DNA of 64,000 bases from Enterococcus rivorum. Its GTDB lineage: Bacteria; Bacillota; Bacilli; Lactobacillales; Enterococcaceae. How positions within the stretch are numbered: the stretch's first letter is position 1; the number at the start of each line of letters is the position of its first letter. The stretch lies in NCBI RefSeq assembly GCF_001742285.1, contig NZ_MIEK01000006.1:1-64000 (forward strand), written 5' to 3'. The notes beneath the pieces were generated by a model, which saw nothing but the letters and a program-made list of their open reading frames with translations, ran no database searches and was not told where the DNA came from. Made by a program: the position numbers and the translations under genes. Of this stretch, positions 19,845-30,142 are shown piece after piece.

Positions 19845-21473
19845 ATGGCTTATCAGTTTAAATTACCAGATATTGGTGAAGGAATAGCAGAAGGCGAAAT
19901 CGTAAAATGGTTCGTCAAAGTAGGCGATACAATCAAAGAAGATGACACTTTATTAGAAGTGCAAAATGATAAATCAGTAGAGGAAATACCATCTCCAGTA
20001 ACAGGAACAGTAAAAGCAATTGTAGTACCTGAAGGAACTGTTGCAAACGTAGGAGATGTTTTGATCGAAATCGATGCTCCTGGGCATGAAGGAAACGAAG
20101 CGACTTCAAGCGCTGCACCTGTAGAAGAAGCTGCTGCAACACCAGTAGCAAGCGAAGGTGTTTTCCAATTTAAATTACCAGATATTGGTGAAGGAATAGC
20201 AGAAGGCGAAATCGTAAAATGGTTCGTCAAAGTAGGCGATACAATCAAGGAAGATGACACTTTATTAGAAGTGCAAAATGATAAATCAGTCGAAGAGATT
20301 CCATCTCCAGTGACAGGAACAGTAAAAGCAATTGTAGTACCTGAAGGAACTGTTGCGAATGTAGGCGATGTTTTGGTCGAAATTGATGCTCCTGGACATA
20401 ACTCTGCAAGTTCGGTAGTAGCACAAGCTCCTATTGAAGAAGTTAAACAAACTGCTTCAACACCGGCAGTGGCTACAGGCGTGGTTGCAGCTGGAAATCC
20501 AAGCAAACGCGTTCTTGCTATGCCATCTGTACGTCAGTACGCTCGTGAAAAAGATGTTGATATCACTCAAGTAGCTCCAAGCGGAAAAGGTGGAAGAGTA
20601 ACAAAAGCTGACATAGACACTTTCATTGCTGGTGGCGGTCAAGTCATTGCACCAGCAACTGTGACAGAAGAAGCAACGACTGTCTCAACTCCAGTAGTTG
20701 AAACGGTAGCAGCACCAAAAGCAGCAGCACCAAAAGGACCAGCTAAACCATTTGTTTCTGATTTAGGTGAAGCTGAGACTCGTGAAAAAATGACACCGAC
20801 TCGTAAAGCAATTGCTAAAGCGATGGTGAATAGTAAACATACCGCACCTCATGTGACATTACATGATGAAGTAGAAGTATCAAAACTTTGGGACCACCGT
20901 AAGAAATTTAAAGATGTTGCTGCTGCAAACGGCACAAAATTAACGTTCTTGCCTTACGTTGTTAAAGCTCTAACAGCAACAGTTCAAAAATTCCCAATCA
21001 TGAATGCTTCGATTGATGATGCGGCACAAGAGATTGTTTATAAAAACTACTATAACATTGGGATTGCTACAGATACAGATCATGGTTTATATGTACCGAA
21101 TGTTAAAAATGCTAATACTAAAAGCATGTTTGCAATTGCAGATGAAATCAATGAAAAAGCTGCATTGGCTATAGAAGGTAAATTAACAGCACAAGATATG
21201 CGTGATGGCTCAATCACGATTAGTAATATTGGTTCAGTTGGTGGTGGTTGGTTTACACCGGTAATTAATTACCCTGAAGTAGCTATTTTAGGTGTAGGGA
21301 CGATTGCACAACAGCCAGTTGTAAATGCTGATGGAGAAATTGTTGTTGGTCGTGTAATGAAACTTTCATTAAGCTTCGACCACCGTATTGTTGATGGAGC
21401 AACTGCTCAAAAAGCAATGAACAATATCAAACGTTTATTGGCTGACCCTGAATTATTATTAATGGAAGGATGA
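19845..21473 (+). CDS. pdhC: Dihydrolipoamide acetyltransferase (E2), two lipoyl domains
   Basis: 542 residues. Two lipoyl domains (about 2-80 and 106-184) carry the lipoylated lysines Lys43 and Lys147 in [10 protein letters not shown]. An Ala/Pro/Val-rich linker, a peripheral-subunit-binding domain (about 173-260, core [15 protein letters not shown]) and the catalytic acetyltransferase domain (about 310-542) with His513 and Asp517 in FDHRIVDGA follow. It forms the core of the pyruvate dehydrogenase complex and passes acetyl groups to CoA. The two lipoyl domains are almost identical in DNA sequence (see repeat entry). Confidence 0.96.
   Translation: MAYQFKLPDIGEGIAEGEIVKWFVKVGDTIKEDDTLLEVQNDKSVEEIPSPVTGTVKAIVVPEGTVANVGDVLIEIDAPGHEGNEATSSAAPVEEAAATPVASEGVFQFKLPDIGEGIAEGEIVKWFVKVGDTIKEDDTLLEVQNDKSVEEIPSPVTGTVKAIVVPEGTVANVGDVLVEIDAPGHNSASSVVAQAPIEEVKQTASTPAVATGVVAAGNPSKRVLAMPSVRQYAREKDVDITQVAPSGKGGRVTKADIDTFIAGGGQVIAPATVTEEATTVSTPVVETVAAPKAAAPKGPAKPFVSDLGEAETREKMTPTRKAIAKAMVNSKHTAPHVTLHDEVEVSKLWDHRKKFKDVAAANGTKLTFLPYVVKALTATVQKFPIMNASIDDAAQEIVYKNYYNIGIATDTDHGLYVPNVKNANTKSMFAIADEINEKAALAIEGKLTAQDMRDGSITISNIGSVGGGWFTPVINYPEVAILGVGTIAQQPVVNADGEIVVGRVMKLSLSFDHRIVDGATAQKAMNNIKRLLADPELLLMEG
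19857..20404 (+). repeat. Near-identical lipoyl-domain repeats in pdhC (312-bp period)
   Basis: The block starting at 19857 recurs at 20169. Over about 236 bp I count about 12 differences. All but one are synonymous; the exception is Ile to Val near the end of the domain. The intervening linkers differ. This indicates a recent duplication or ongoing gene conversion. Confidence 0.9.
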
Positions 21474-21480
21474 TTATCAG

Positions 21481-22887
21481 ATGGTAGTAGGAGATTTCGC
21501 CATTGAATTAGATACAGTAGTCATTGGTTCAGGCCCAGGCGGATATGTAGCTGCGATTCGTGCAGCTCAAATGGGTCAAAAAGTAGCCATTATTGAAAGA
21601 GAATGGATTGGTGGCGTTTGTTTAAATGTTGGCTGTATTCCTTCTAAAGCGTTGATTGCAGCTGGACATCATTATCAAGAATCTTTAGACTCATCGATTT
21701 TTGGTGTAACTGCTGAGAACGTAAAATTGGATTTTGAAAAAACACAAGATTGGAAAGACAATAAAGTTGTTAATACGTTAACAACAGGAGTTGGTTTCCT
21801 GCTTAAAAAACATAAAGTTGAAATTATTGAAGGAGAAGCATTTTTTGTTGATGAAAATACTTTACGTGTCATTCATCCAGATTCTGCTCAAACATACTCT
21901 TTCAACAATGCTATCGTAGCAACTGGTTCTCGTCCAATTGAAATTAAAGGGTTTAAATTTGGTGGACGCGTATTAGATTCTACTGGCGGATTAAATTTAA
22001 AAGAAGTACCTAAAAAATTCGTAATTATCGGTGGCGGTGTTATCGGTGCAGAATTAGGTGGAGCTTATGCTAACCTAGGTTCAGAAGTAACTATTTTAGA
22101 GGGAAGTCCTTCTATCTTACCTACTTATGAGAAAGATATGGTAAAACTAGTAACAGATGACTTCAAGAAGAAAAATGTAACTGTAGTAACTTCTGCAATG
22201 GCCAAAGAAGCAATTGATAATGGTACAAGTGTTACTGTGAAATATGAAGTAGATGGTAAAGAAGAAAGTATCGTTGCTGACTATGTAATGGTAACAGTAG
22301 GACGTCGTCCAAATACAGATGATCTTGGCTTAGAACAAGCAGGTGTTAACGTGGGTGAGCGTGGACTTGTTGAAGTTGATAAGCAAGGAAGAACTAATGT
22401 ATCAAATATCTTTGCAATTGGGGACATTGTTCCAGGTGCTGCGCTTGCTCATAAAGCAAGTTATGAAGCCAAAATTGCTGCAGAAGCAATTGCAGGTAAA
22501 AAAGTAGAAGTAGACTACAAAGCAATGCCAGCAGTAGCCTTTACTGATCCAGAATTGGCTAGTGTCGGAATGACTCTTGCTGAGGCCAAAGAGGCTGGCT
22601 TAGAAGCAACAGCTTATAAATTCCCATTTGCTGGTAATGGGCGTGCAATTTCTTTAGCAAAAACAGAAGGATTTGTTCGTTTAGTAACAACCAATGAAGA
22701 CAGTGTTATTATTGGTGCTCAAATTGGTGGTGTAGGTGCCAGTGATATGATCTCTGAATTAGCATTAGCGGTTGAATCTGGTATGAATGCCGAAGATATC
22801 GCATTAACAATTCATCCACATCCTTCTTTAGGAGAAATCACTATGGATGCTTCTGAATTGGCTTTAGGTTTGCCAATTCATATATAA
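21481..22887 (+). CDS. pdhD: Dihydrolipoamide dehydrogenase (E3)
   Basis: 468 residues, a flavoprotein that reoxidises dihydrolipoyl groups of E2 with NAD+. The FAD motif is [10 protein letters not shown] (from residue 18), the redox disulfide is in [13 protein letters not shown], the NAD motif is [12 protein letters not shown], the second FAD motif is [10 protein letters not shown], and the active-site His-Glu region is HPHPSLGE near the C-terminus. It is the last gene of pdhABCD, 7 bp after pdhC, and a strong terminator follows. Confidence 0.96.
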   Translation: MVVGDFAIELDTVVIGSGPGGYVAAIRAAQMGQKVAIIEREWIGGVCLNVGCIPSKALIAAGHHYQESLDSSIFGVTAENVKLDFEKTQDWKDNKVVNTLTTGVGFLLKKHKVEIIEGEAFFVDENTLRVIHPDSAQTYSFNNAIVATGSRPIEIKGFKFGGRVLDSTGGLNLKEVPKKFVIIGGGVIGAELGGAYANLGSEVTILEGSPSILPTYEKDMVKLVTDDFKKKNVTVVTSAMAKEAIDNGTSVTVKYEVDGKEESIVADYVMVTVGRRPNTDDLGLEQAGVNVGERGLVEVDKQGRTNVSNIFAIGDIVPGAALAHKASYEAKIAAEAIAGKKVEVDYKAMPAVAFTDPELASVGMTLAEAKEAGLEATAYKFPFAGNGRAISLAKTEGFVRLVTTNEDSVIIGAQIGGVGASDMISELALAVESGMNAEDIALTIHPHPSLGEITMDASELALGLPIHI

Positions 22888-22906
22888 TAGCATATTGTCA
22901 CACAAG

Positions 22907-22937
22907 AAAAACCGGACTAGCCAAGTCCGGTTTTTTG
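22907..22937 (+). terminator. Terminator of the pdh operon
   Basis: AAAACCGGACT (22907-22917) pairs perfectly with AGTCCGGTTTT (22924-22934), followed by T-rich sequence. Confidence 0.92.
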
Positions 22938-22952
22938 TTATTTGAAATGAGA

Positions 22953-22990
22953 AAAGGACTAATGAATCATTTCTGATTCATCAGTCCTTT
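22953..22990 (-). terminator. Terminator of the DUF5680 pseudogene side
   Basis: A 17-bp inverted repeat with one mismatch (arms 22953-22969 and 22974-22990) is followed on the minus strand by TTTTC. It lies downstream of the minus-strand pseudogene. Confidence 0.6.
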
Positions 22991-23021
22991 AAATTATAGA
23001 GTCCAAATAATGACTATAAAA

Positions 23022-23475
23022 TCAATCAAAATGTTTATCAATGATTTTTCCACCATGAAAGGATAGAGCGTAGGTAAGGATGTTTTTGAAATAAATTTTT
23101 TCAGATCCTTTGAAGCATGAGAAATCTCCAGATACATCCATTTTATAAGTGTAGTCTTCTTTTACATATATTTCCCTTCCTCTATAAGGGAGGTCAAAAC
23201 TAGGATGCATTAACGCTTCTTTCAAAAATGAATTTTTGAAATTATTATCAATCACTTGACCATAATAATTCATTGACCAAAACAGGATCATTTTTATATC
23301 ATAAGACTTCTAGTCCAGAAAAGGAATGTGTACCCAGATAAGTATCTAAACAATGATAATCATCCTCAGAATACTCTAAATCATAACTATTTGGGCGAGA
23401 ACTTTTGGTTTGACCAGAATCGTTAGCATAAGTATTTTGTTTTGCAGATAACAGAAATTCAATAATATTCTTCAT
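23022..23475 (-). pseudogene. Disrupted DUF5680 family gene
   Basis: Two minus-strand fragments form one protein. The first begins MKNIIEFLL at 23475 with GGGGG upstream, and contains SSRPNSYDLEYSEDDYHCLDTYLG. It stops at a TGA (23299-23301) where the family has a Trp-like position. Beyond it, after a shift of one base in a run of T (plus-strand 23279-23282), the second fragment continues WSMNYYGQVIDNNF to SFHGGKIIDKHF. The order and content match DUF5680. There are thus at least two lesions, a nonsense codon and a one-base insertion. The function of the family is unknown. Confidence 0.8.
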
Positions 23476-23662
23476 GTAGATCCCCCTTTTGACCAAGAAT
23501 AATCAAGAAAATTATGACTGTAAAGGGGAACAGAGAGAAAAAGCAAGCTATTAAAAGTTAATGAACAACATGTACTCTTCTTCATAATTTGATTTTTTTA
23601 AAGTTGATCCATTTTTTGCTTATTCTCAAAAATAGAGTATTTATTTATTTGACAGAAAAAGA

Positions 23663-24949
23663 TTACTCTTCATCAATCGGTAAATAGGTGTATTCTGCAA
23701 TTTCAGCAGCATGTTTACCAGCAGTATGACCAGTAACAAAAGCAGCAGTAATATTATAGCCACCTGTATAACCATTAATATCTAGTAATTCTCCAGCAAA
23801 AAATAGTCCACTAACCAGCTTACTCTCCATCGTTTTAGGGTTCACTTCTTTTAAAGAAATACCGCCGCCAGTTACAAAAGACTTTTCTATAGGAAGTGTT
23901 TTTACGACAGACATTCTAAATCCTTTCAATAGGCTAGAAAATTCTTCAACTTGCTTTTCTGTTACTTGCTTGGCAGCAATATCTGCTAAAGCAAGCTTAT
24001 TTAGGTAAAAAGTCAGTAGCCGTTCTGGGATTAAGTTTTTAAGAGCATTTTTTACTGTTTTATTTGGTTCGTCTTCTAATTTATTTTCCACCTTCTTTTT
24101 GCAGTCGGACAGACTTATTTCAGGAAAGACATCTAAAGAGAGCGTAACAGGTTGACTGTTGTTTTTTCGTAGTTCTTGATTAACAAAGCTTGAACAGCGT
24201 AAAGCAGCAGGGCCAGATAATCCGAAATGAGTGAATAGTAAATCCATTTGGTGACTAACAACTATTTTTTCTTTTGTATTTAATACAGATAGGCAGACAT
24301 CTTGTAAAGATAAGCCTTGCAATTCGTTTTTGTTAATAAAGGTCTCTTCTGAAATAAGAGGTGATTCTGTAGGGTACAAGGTACTTATTGTGTGCCCTAA
24401 CCGTTTAGCTAATTTATAGCCATCTCCGGTAGAGCCTGTAGAAGGGTAGGTTCTGCCACCTGTAGTGAGAATGACACAGGGCGCATAGATTTTTTCGTGA
24501 GCTAATTGAACACCGATGATTTGATTTTCTTTGCGTAGTATTTTTTCTACTTTAGCTTCTGTATACAGAGTTACATCAAGTTCTTCAATTTTTTTATAAA
24601 GGGTATCAACAATTGTTTTAGAACGGTCTGATACTGGAAACATCCGACCGTGATCTTCTTCTTTTAAATGTGTTCCGTTAGATTCGAAAAAGTTCATTAT
24701 GTCATAGTTATCAAATTGTGAAAAAGCACTATATAAAAATTTTCCATTTCCTGGAATATGAGCAATAATATCTTCAGTCGGGCGATTATTCGTGACATTA
24801 CAGCGACCGCCACCAGTCATTAATAGTTTTTTTCCTAAGCGTTTGTTTTTTTCGAGCAGTAACGTTTTACTGCCTGATTCTGCTGCAGCGATTGCTGCCA
24901 TCATGCCGCTGGTGCCTGCACCAACAACAATTACATCAAAAATTTTCAT
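23663..24949 (-). CDS. HI0933/YhiN-type flavoprotein (NAD(P)/FAD-dependent oxidoreductase)
   Basis: 428 residues from the ATG at 24949, chosen because GGAGG lies just upstream; a 31-residue in-frame extension has none. The N-terminal FAD motif is VVGAGTSGMMAAIAAA, followed by LGKKLLMTGGGRCNVTN. The internal LTTGGRTYPSTGSTGDGY and the C-terminal GGISLKEVNPKTMES and LLDINGYTGGYNITAAFVTG are typical of the HI0933 family (BaiN/YhiN-like). Substrate is unknown. The gene is divergent from gdhA. Confidence 0.9.
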   Translation of the reverse strand: MKIFDVIVVGAGTSGMMAAIAAAESGSKTLLLEKNKRLGKKLLMTGGGRCNVTNNRPTEDIIAHIPGNGKFLYSAFSQFDNYDIMNFFESNGTHLKEEDHGRMFPVSDRSKTIVDTLYKKIEELDVTLYTEAKVEKILRKENQIIGVQLAHEKIYAPCVILTTGGRTYPSTGSTGDGYKLAKRLGHTISTLYPTESPLISEETFINKNELQGLSLQDVCLSVLNTKEKIVVSHQMDLLFTHFGLSGPAALRCSSFVNQELRKNNSQPVTLSLDVFPEISLSDCKKKVENKLEDEPNKTVKNALKNLIPERLLTFYLNKLALADIAAKQVTEKQVEEFSSLLKGFRMSVVKTLPIEKSFVTGGGISLKEVNPKTMESKLVSGLFFAGELLDINGYTGGYNITAAFVTGHTAGKHAAEIAEYTYLPIDEE

Positions 24950-25085
24950 GAGAAACCTCCAGTTCAATGGTAGTTTACCATAAATTCTAAAATTTTTCTG
25001 ATTTTCTGATAATATTATGCAAATTTTTGTGCAAATTTTCAAAAATTAGGTTAAAATAGGATTACAACAATGAGAGGGTGATTAA

Positions 25086-26432
<1,347 letters not shown>

Positions 26433-26456
26433 ACGTCATTTTGCAATGAAAAATAG

Positions 26457-26495
26457 AGAGGGCTGTGTTTTTAATATTAACCAGTCCTCTTTGCT
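26457..26495 (+). terminator. Terminator after gdhA
   Basis: AGAGGGCTG (26457-26465) pairs with CAGTCCTCT (26482-26490, one G-U), followed by TTGCTTTT. Confidence 0.65.
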
Positions 26496-26591
26496 TTTAG
26501 ATGACTATTATTATTTAGAATATGCTTGAAAAAAGTTTAAAAAGAACGTAAAGTAGTACTGTAGTAATTTTACTTTCAAGGAGGAGAAAGA

Positions 26592-27941
26592 ATGTCACAC
26601 ATTCAATTGGATTATTCCAATTTAACACCATTTGTTGCAGACCATGAATTGGAATATATGCAGGCGCAAGTCACTGCAGTAGACAAAGCATTACGAGAAG
26701 GAACGGGTGCTGGAAGTGATTTTACTGGTTGGATTGATTTACCAGAAAATTACGATAAAGCAGAATTTGCTCGTATCAAAAAAGCGGCAGAAAAAATCAA
26801 AGCTGATTCAGAAGTGTTAGTTGTTATTGGTATTGGTGGTTCTTATTTAGGAGCTCGAGCGGCAATTGAATTTTTAAATCATTCATTTACGAATATGTTG
26901 TCTAGCGAAGAACGTAAAGCGCCACAAGTTTTCTTTGCAGGGAACAGCATCAGTTCAACTTATTTAGCAGATCTGATTCATGTAATTGGTGATCGTGACT
27001 TTTCTGTAAATGTTATTTCTAAATCTGGTACAACGACAGAGCCAGCAATTGCATTTAGAGTGTTTAAAGAGTTGCTAGTGAAAAAATATGGTAAAGAAGA
27101 AGCGAACAAACGCATATATGCAACAACGGATCGTGCAAAAGGTGCGGTAAAAGTTGAAGCAGATGCTGAAGGTTGGGAAACATTTGTGATTCCTGATGAT
27201 GTTGGTGGACGTTTTACTGTCTTAACTCCAGTTGGTTTATTGCCGATTGCAGTTAGTGGGGCAGATATTGATGCTTTAATGAACGGAGCAAATGAGGCGC
27301 GTAAAGAATATGCAGCGACTTCTGATTTAAAAACAAACCAAGCGTATCAATATGCTGCTTTAAGAAATATTTTATATCGTAAAGGGAAAACAACAGAAAT
27401 GTTGATTAATTACGAACCAGGAATGCATTACTTCTCTGAGTGGTGGAAACAACTGTATGGTGAATCAGAAGGTAAAGATCAAAAAGGAATATTCCCAGCA
27501 GCAGCTGATTTCTCTACTGATTTACATTCAATGGGACAATATGTTCAAGATGGTATGCGTAATTTATTTGAAACAGTGGTAAAAGTGGAAACACCTCGTC
27601 ATTCAATCTCAATTCCTCAACAAGAAGAAGACTTAGATGGTTTAGGTTACTTACAAGGAAAAGAAATTGACTATGTAAATACAAAAGCATTTGAAGGTAC
27701 GCTATTAGCTCATACGGATGGTGGAGTGCCGAACTTAATCGTAAAAATTCCAGCAATGGATGCTTTCTCATTAGGATATGTAATGTATTTCTTTGAAATA
27801 GCGGTTGGTATTTCTGGTTACTTAAATGGAGTGAATCCATTCGATCAACCAGGAGTCGAAGCGTACAAGAAAAACATGTTTGCTTTATTAGGCAAACCAG
27901 GATTTGAAGACTTAGCGAAAGAATTGAATGCACGCCTATAG
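26592..27941 (+). CDS. pgi: Glucose-6-phosphate isomerase
   Basis: 449 residues, the compact Firmicute form. It converts glucose-6-phosphate to fructose-6-phosphate in glycolysis. The sugar-phosphate binding segments are [31 protein letters not shown] and [16 protein letters not shown]; the catalytic Glu/His region is [11 protein letters not shown] and the C-terminal Lys region is [19 protein letters not shown] strong AAGGAGGAG precedes the ATG. It has its own terminator, so it is probably monocistronic. Confidence 0.96.
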   Translation: MSHIQLDYSNLTPFVADHELEYMQAQVTAVDKALREGTGAGSDFTGWIDLPENYDKAEFARIKKAAEKIKADSEVLVVIGIGGSYLGARAAIEFLNHSFTNMLSSEERKAPQVFFAGNSISSTYLADLIHVIGDRDFSVNVISKSGTTTEPAIAFRVFKELLVKKYGKEEANKRIYATTDRAKGAVKVEADAEGWETFVIPDDVGGRFTVLTPVGLLPIAVSGADIDALMNGANEARKEYAATSDLKTNQAYQYAALRNILYRKGKTTEMLINYEPGMHYFSEWWKQLYGESEGKDQKGIFPAAADFSTDLHSMGQYVQDGMRNLFETVVKVETPRHSISIPQQEEDLDGLGYLQGKEIDYVNTKAFEGTLLAHTDGGVPNLIVKIPAMDAFSLGYVMYFFEIAVGISGYLNGVNPFDQPGVEAYKKNMFALLGKPGFEDLAKELNARL

Positions 27942-27974
27942 TTGAAATTCTTTTCTTACAATAAAAATATTTAG

Positions 27975-28003
27975 AAAAAAACACTCATTTGAGTGTTTTT
28001 TTC
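27975..28003. terminator. Terminator after pgi
   Basis: ACACTCA (27981-27987) pairs with TGAGTGT (27990-27996), flanked by A6 and T-runs, giving a bidirectional terminator. Confidence 0.85.
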
Positions 28004-28051
28004 TATGCTCTATTTTTTTAATGTTGTTTTAAGTCAATTTTTTAATTGAAA

Positions 28052-28291
28052 TTAGCTAGTTGTATCAATTCTCAAATCAAACTGTGAAGGATGAATATAA
28101 CGAAATGTTTTGTTTACATATTCTAATTCAATTAGTTCTTCTCCTACAACTCTATAGGATGCGATTTGAGCGTTAGAAGAATCAGTGATAGTAAGTTTAT
28201 CCAATTTTAGTGTATGTTTAAGCTCGTCTAATCGTTTTTGAAAAGAACCAATAACTTCTTCAGATGATGAAACATGTCCATAATTTGGCAT
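28052..28291 (-). CDS. Small conserved-looking hypothetical protein
   Basis: 79 residues from the ATG at 28291 (AGGA 7 nt upstream), beginning MPNYGHVSSSEEVIGSF. It is cytoplasmic, mixed alpha/beta, without signal peptide or membrane segment. No family was recognised. It is the nearest to pgi of three consecutive small minus-strand genes. Codon use resembles its neighbours, and the ribosome binding site supports real translation. Confidence 0.6.
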   Translation of the reverse strand: MPNYGHVSSSEEVIGSFQKRLDELKHTLKLDKLTITDSSNAQIASYRVVGEELIELEYVNKTFRYIHPSQFDLRIDTTS

Positions 28292-28433
28292 AATAATCCT
28301 GCTTTCTTTTTTAGTATAAAAAAAGTATAGCAATTTTCTGTAATAGTTTCCAGAAATAGGATGCTAAAAAATAGTTATTTCTAAGAAGAATAGTCAATTA
28401 AAATGATAAGTAATGGTAATTGAGTGCACTACG

Positions 28434-28628
28434 TTATGACAATGCAAATACGATAACCCAAACGACTGGATAAAGCAGGGCAAGATTGGCTAGAAAGACA
28501 GGAATTAGAAAGGCGAGAAATAAATAGCGATAGTATTTGGATTGACTACTATCTTTCCAGACCTTAAACAAAGAAAAAAGAAATAGATCCAAGACGAGTA
28601 TTAACAAGAAGAAAGCAAAAATAATCAT
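28434..28628 (-). CDS. Small two-helix membrane protein
   Basis: 64 residues from the ATG at 28628, with GGAGG 8 nt upstream; a TTG 9 bases earlier would sit directly on the ribosome binding site. Two hydrophobic segments (about 1-23 and 36-63) flank a short hydrophilic loop (KVWKDSSQSKYYR). No family was recognised. It follows the gene at 28678-29094 after 49 bp and may be co-transcribed with it. Confidence 0.6.
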   Translation of the reverse strand: MIIFAFFLLILVLDLFLFSLFKVWKDSSQSKYYRYLFLAFLIPVFLANLALLYPVVWVIVFALS

Positions 28629-28677
28629 TATATACAATCCTCCGCTATCTGTTAAATTGTTTGAAAAAAAGCCACAC

Positions 28678-29094
28678 TTATTCAGTATGACTTTTATCTG
28701 ATTGATGGGAATCTAATTGTTCTTTAGGATAAGGTAAAATTGAAAAAGGATCATCTTCTCCAACAGTATCTGTTTTTTGAGGATTGCTTTCTTTAGAAAT
28801 GTAGTAAAAATCATTGCCTCCATAAGTTGGTTTGTTTGCTTGCGGAAGCGAGGGATTATTTTCAGGTTGCTTATTTCTAAGAAAAGGAACATCTGTAACA
28901 GTTGAATCAGGTGTTGTTTCTATTAAAGTAGCAGAATTCTCATCATGAGCAGGTATTGAATGAAGCGTTTCTGCTTTTTTCTGTTGTCTTTCTTTTCGAG
29001 AAGGACCGCCAGTAAAGGTTAAGAAGACGATTAGTGCAATCATCACAATGGTTAATAAAATTAGTAAAACAAATAAATTGAATGAAATAAACAC
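28678..29094 (-). CDS. Single-pass membrane protein with long hydrophilic tail
   Basis: 138 residues starting with GTG at 29094, selected because AAGGAGGG lies 5 nt upstream; the ATG at 29136 has no such site. One membrane helix (about 5-28) is followed by a basic segment (RKERQQKK) and a low-complexity tail rich in Asp, Pro, Ser, Thr and Asn. This suggests an N-in, C-out anchor with an extended extracellular or cytoplasmic tail. No family was recognised. It is divergent from lepB. Confidence 0.6.
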   Translation of the reverse strand: MFISFNLFVLLILLTIVMIALIVFLTFTGGPSRKERQQKKAETLHSIPAHDENSATLIETTPDSTVTDVPFLRNKQPENNPSLPQANKPTYGGNDFYYISKESNPQKTDTVGEDDPFSILPYPKEQLDSHQSDKSHTE

Positions 29095-29386
29095 ATTATC
29101 CCTCCTTGTAAAATGATACTTTCTATAGTTTATCAAATGTTTATTATCTAGTCATCTTTTTTTTCTTGAAATCTTGATTTTCTTTTAAGAAAAAAAGATT
29201 CTATAGACCTATAGCAATCAAGACTAGACAATAGTTATTGTTTCATTAAAATTATGAAGGTTTAATTCGTTTTGTATTAGTTTTTTGCGCATAATTAATA
29301 AGAATCGCTTTAGAAAGAAAGATTCTTTTTGGTTTTAATCAATTTGTGGTAAACTATAGAAAGTAAGAATTTTTGGAGGAATGATA

Positions 29387-29947
29387 TTGAAATCTAAAGA
29401 GTTTATAAAGTCTGTAGTCTTTTTCGCCGCATTGGCGCTGTTCTTATTTTTATTAAGACAATTTGTTTTTACTCCCGTGATTGTTAAAGGGCATTCTATG
29501 GATCCTACTTTAGCAGATGGCGAGCGAGTAATTGCGTTAAAAAATACAAAAATTAACCGTTTTGATATTGTGACATTGCATGCACCTGATGATGCAGATA
29601 AAAATTATATCAAGCGAGTGATTGGTTTACCAGGAGAAACGATAGAGTATAGAGACGATGTGCTTTATATTAATGGAGAAGAAATCCAAGAGCCTTACTT
29701 AGATCAATTTAAAAGTGAAATGCCTAAGGGAACCTTGTTTACAGACAATTTTAGTTTAGCAGAAATAGGTGCTCAAAAAGTTCCTGAAGGAAAGCTCTTT
29801 GTTTTAGGCGATAATCGTCAAAATTCAAAAGATAGTCGAATTATTGGTTTTATTGATGAGAAGGAAATTATGGGTGATGTGAAATTCGTCATGTGGCCTT
29901 TAGATCGTTTCGGAATGATTCCAAGTGTTAAAAGTGATGCTAAATAG
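29387..29947 (+). CDS. lepB: Signal peptidase I
   Basis: 186 residues starting at TTG 29387, because GGAGG (29375-29379) is 7 nt upstream; the ATG at 29381 is only 1 nt from it. One N-terminal membrane anchor (about 8-28) precedes the S26 domain with the nucleophile Ser37 (GHSMDP) and the general base Lys76 (YIKRVIGLPGE), plus the box GDNRQNSKDSR. It removes signal peptides from secreted proteins on the outer face of the membrane. A hairpin with a T-run (29301-29330) lies in its upstream region. Confidence 0.94.
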   Translation: MKSKEFIKSVVFFAALALFLFLLRQFVFTPVIVKGHSMDPTLADGERVIALKNTKINRFDIVTLHAPDDADKNYIKRVIGLPGETIEYRDDVLYINGEEIQEPYLDQFKSEMPKGTLFTDNFSLAEIGAQKVPEGKLFVLGDNRQNSKDSRIIGFIDEKEIMGDVKFVMWPLDRFGMIPSVKSDAK

Positions 29948-29989
29948 TTAGAACTTATAAGGCTAAAATGCGTTGATTAAAAAGTACGA

Positions 29990-30036
29990 GAGATAGAAAT
30001 TAAGCTCAGTGGGAGCCTTGTTTCTATCTCTTTTTT
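29990..30036 (+). terminator. Terminator after lepB
   Basis: GAGATAGAAA (29990-29999) pairs with TTTCTATCTC (30021-30030), followed by T6. Confidence 0.85.
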
Positions 30037-30142
30037 AGATAAGAAAACGAGCGTGAATTTTGATGATTCCTAAAGAAAAGAAAGAGTGAATATGGTACAC
30101 TAAACCTAGCTATTTTATCGTCTAAAAAGGAGTGTGGAGGCA

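Noticed and set aside
19853-20506. Long antisense open frame (217 codons) opposite pdhC
   Set aside because: It is a shadow of the lipoyl repeats: the antisense translation merely mirrors the repeated codons, and the + strand protein is unmistakable.
27514-27984. 156-codon antisense frame over the end of pgi
   Set aside because: No ribosome binding site, Leu/His-rich composition and complete overlap with a well-supported gene.
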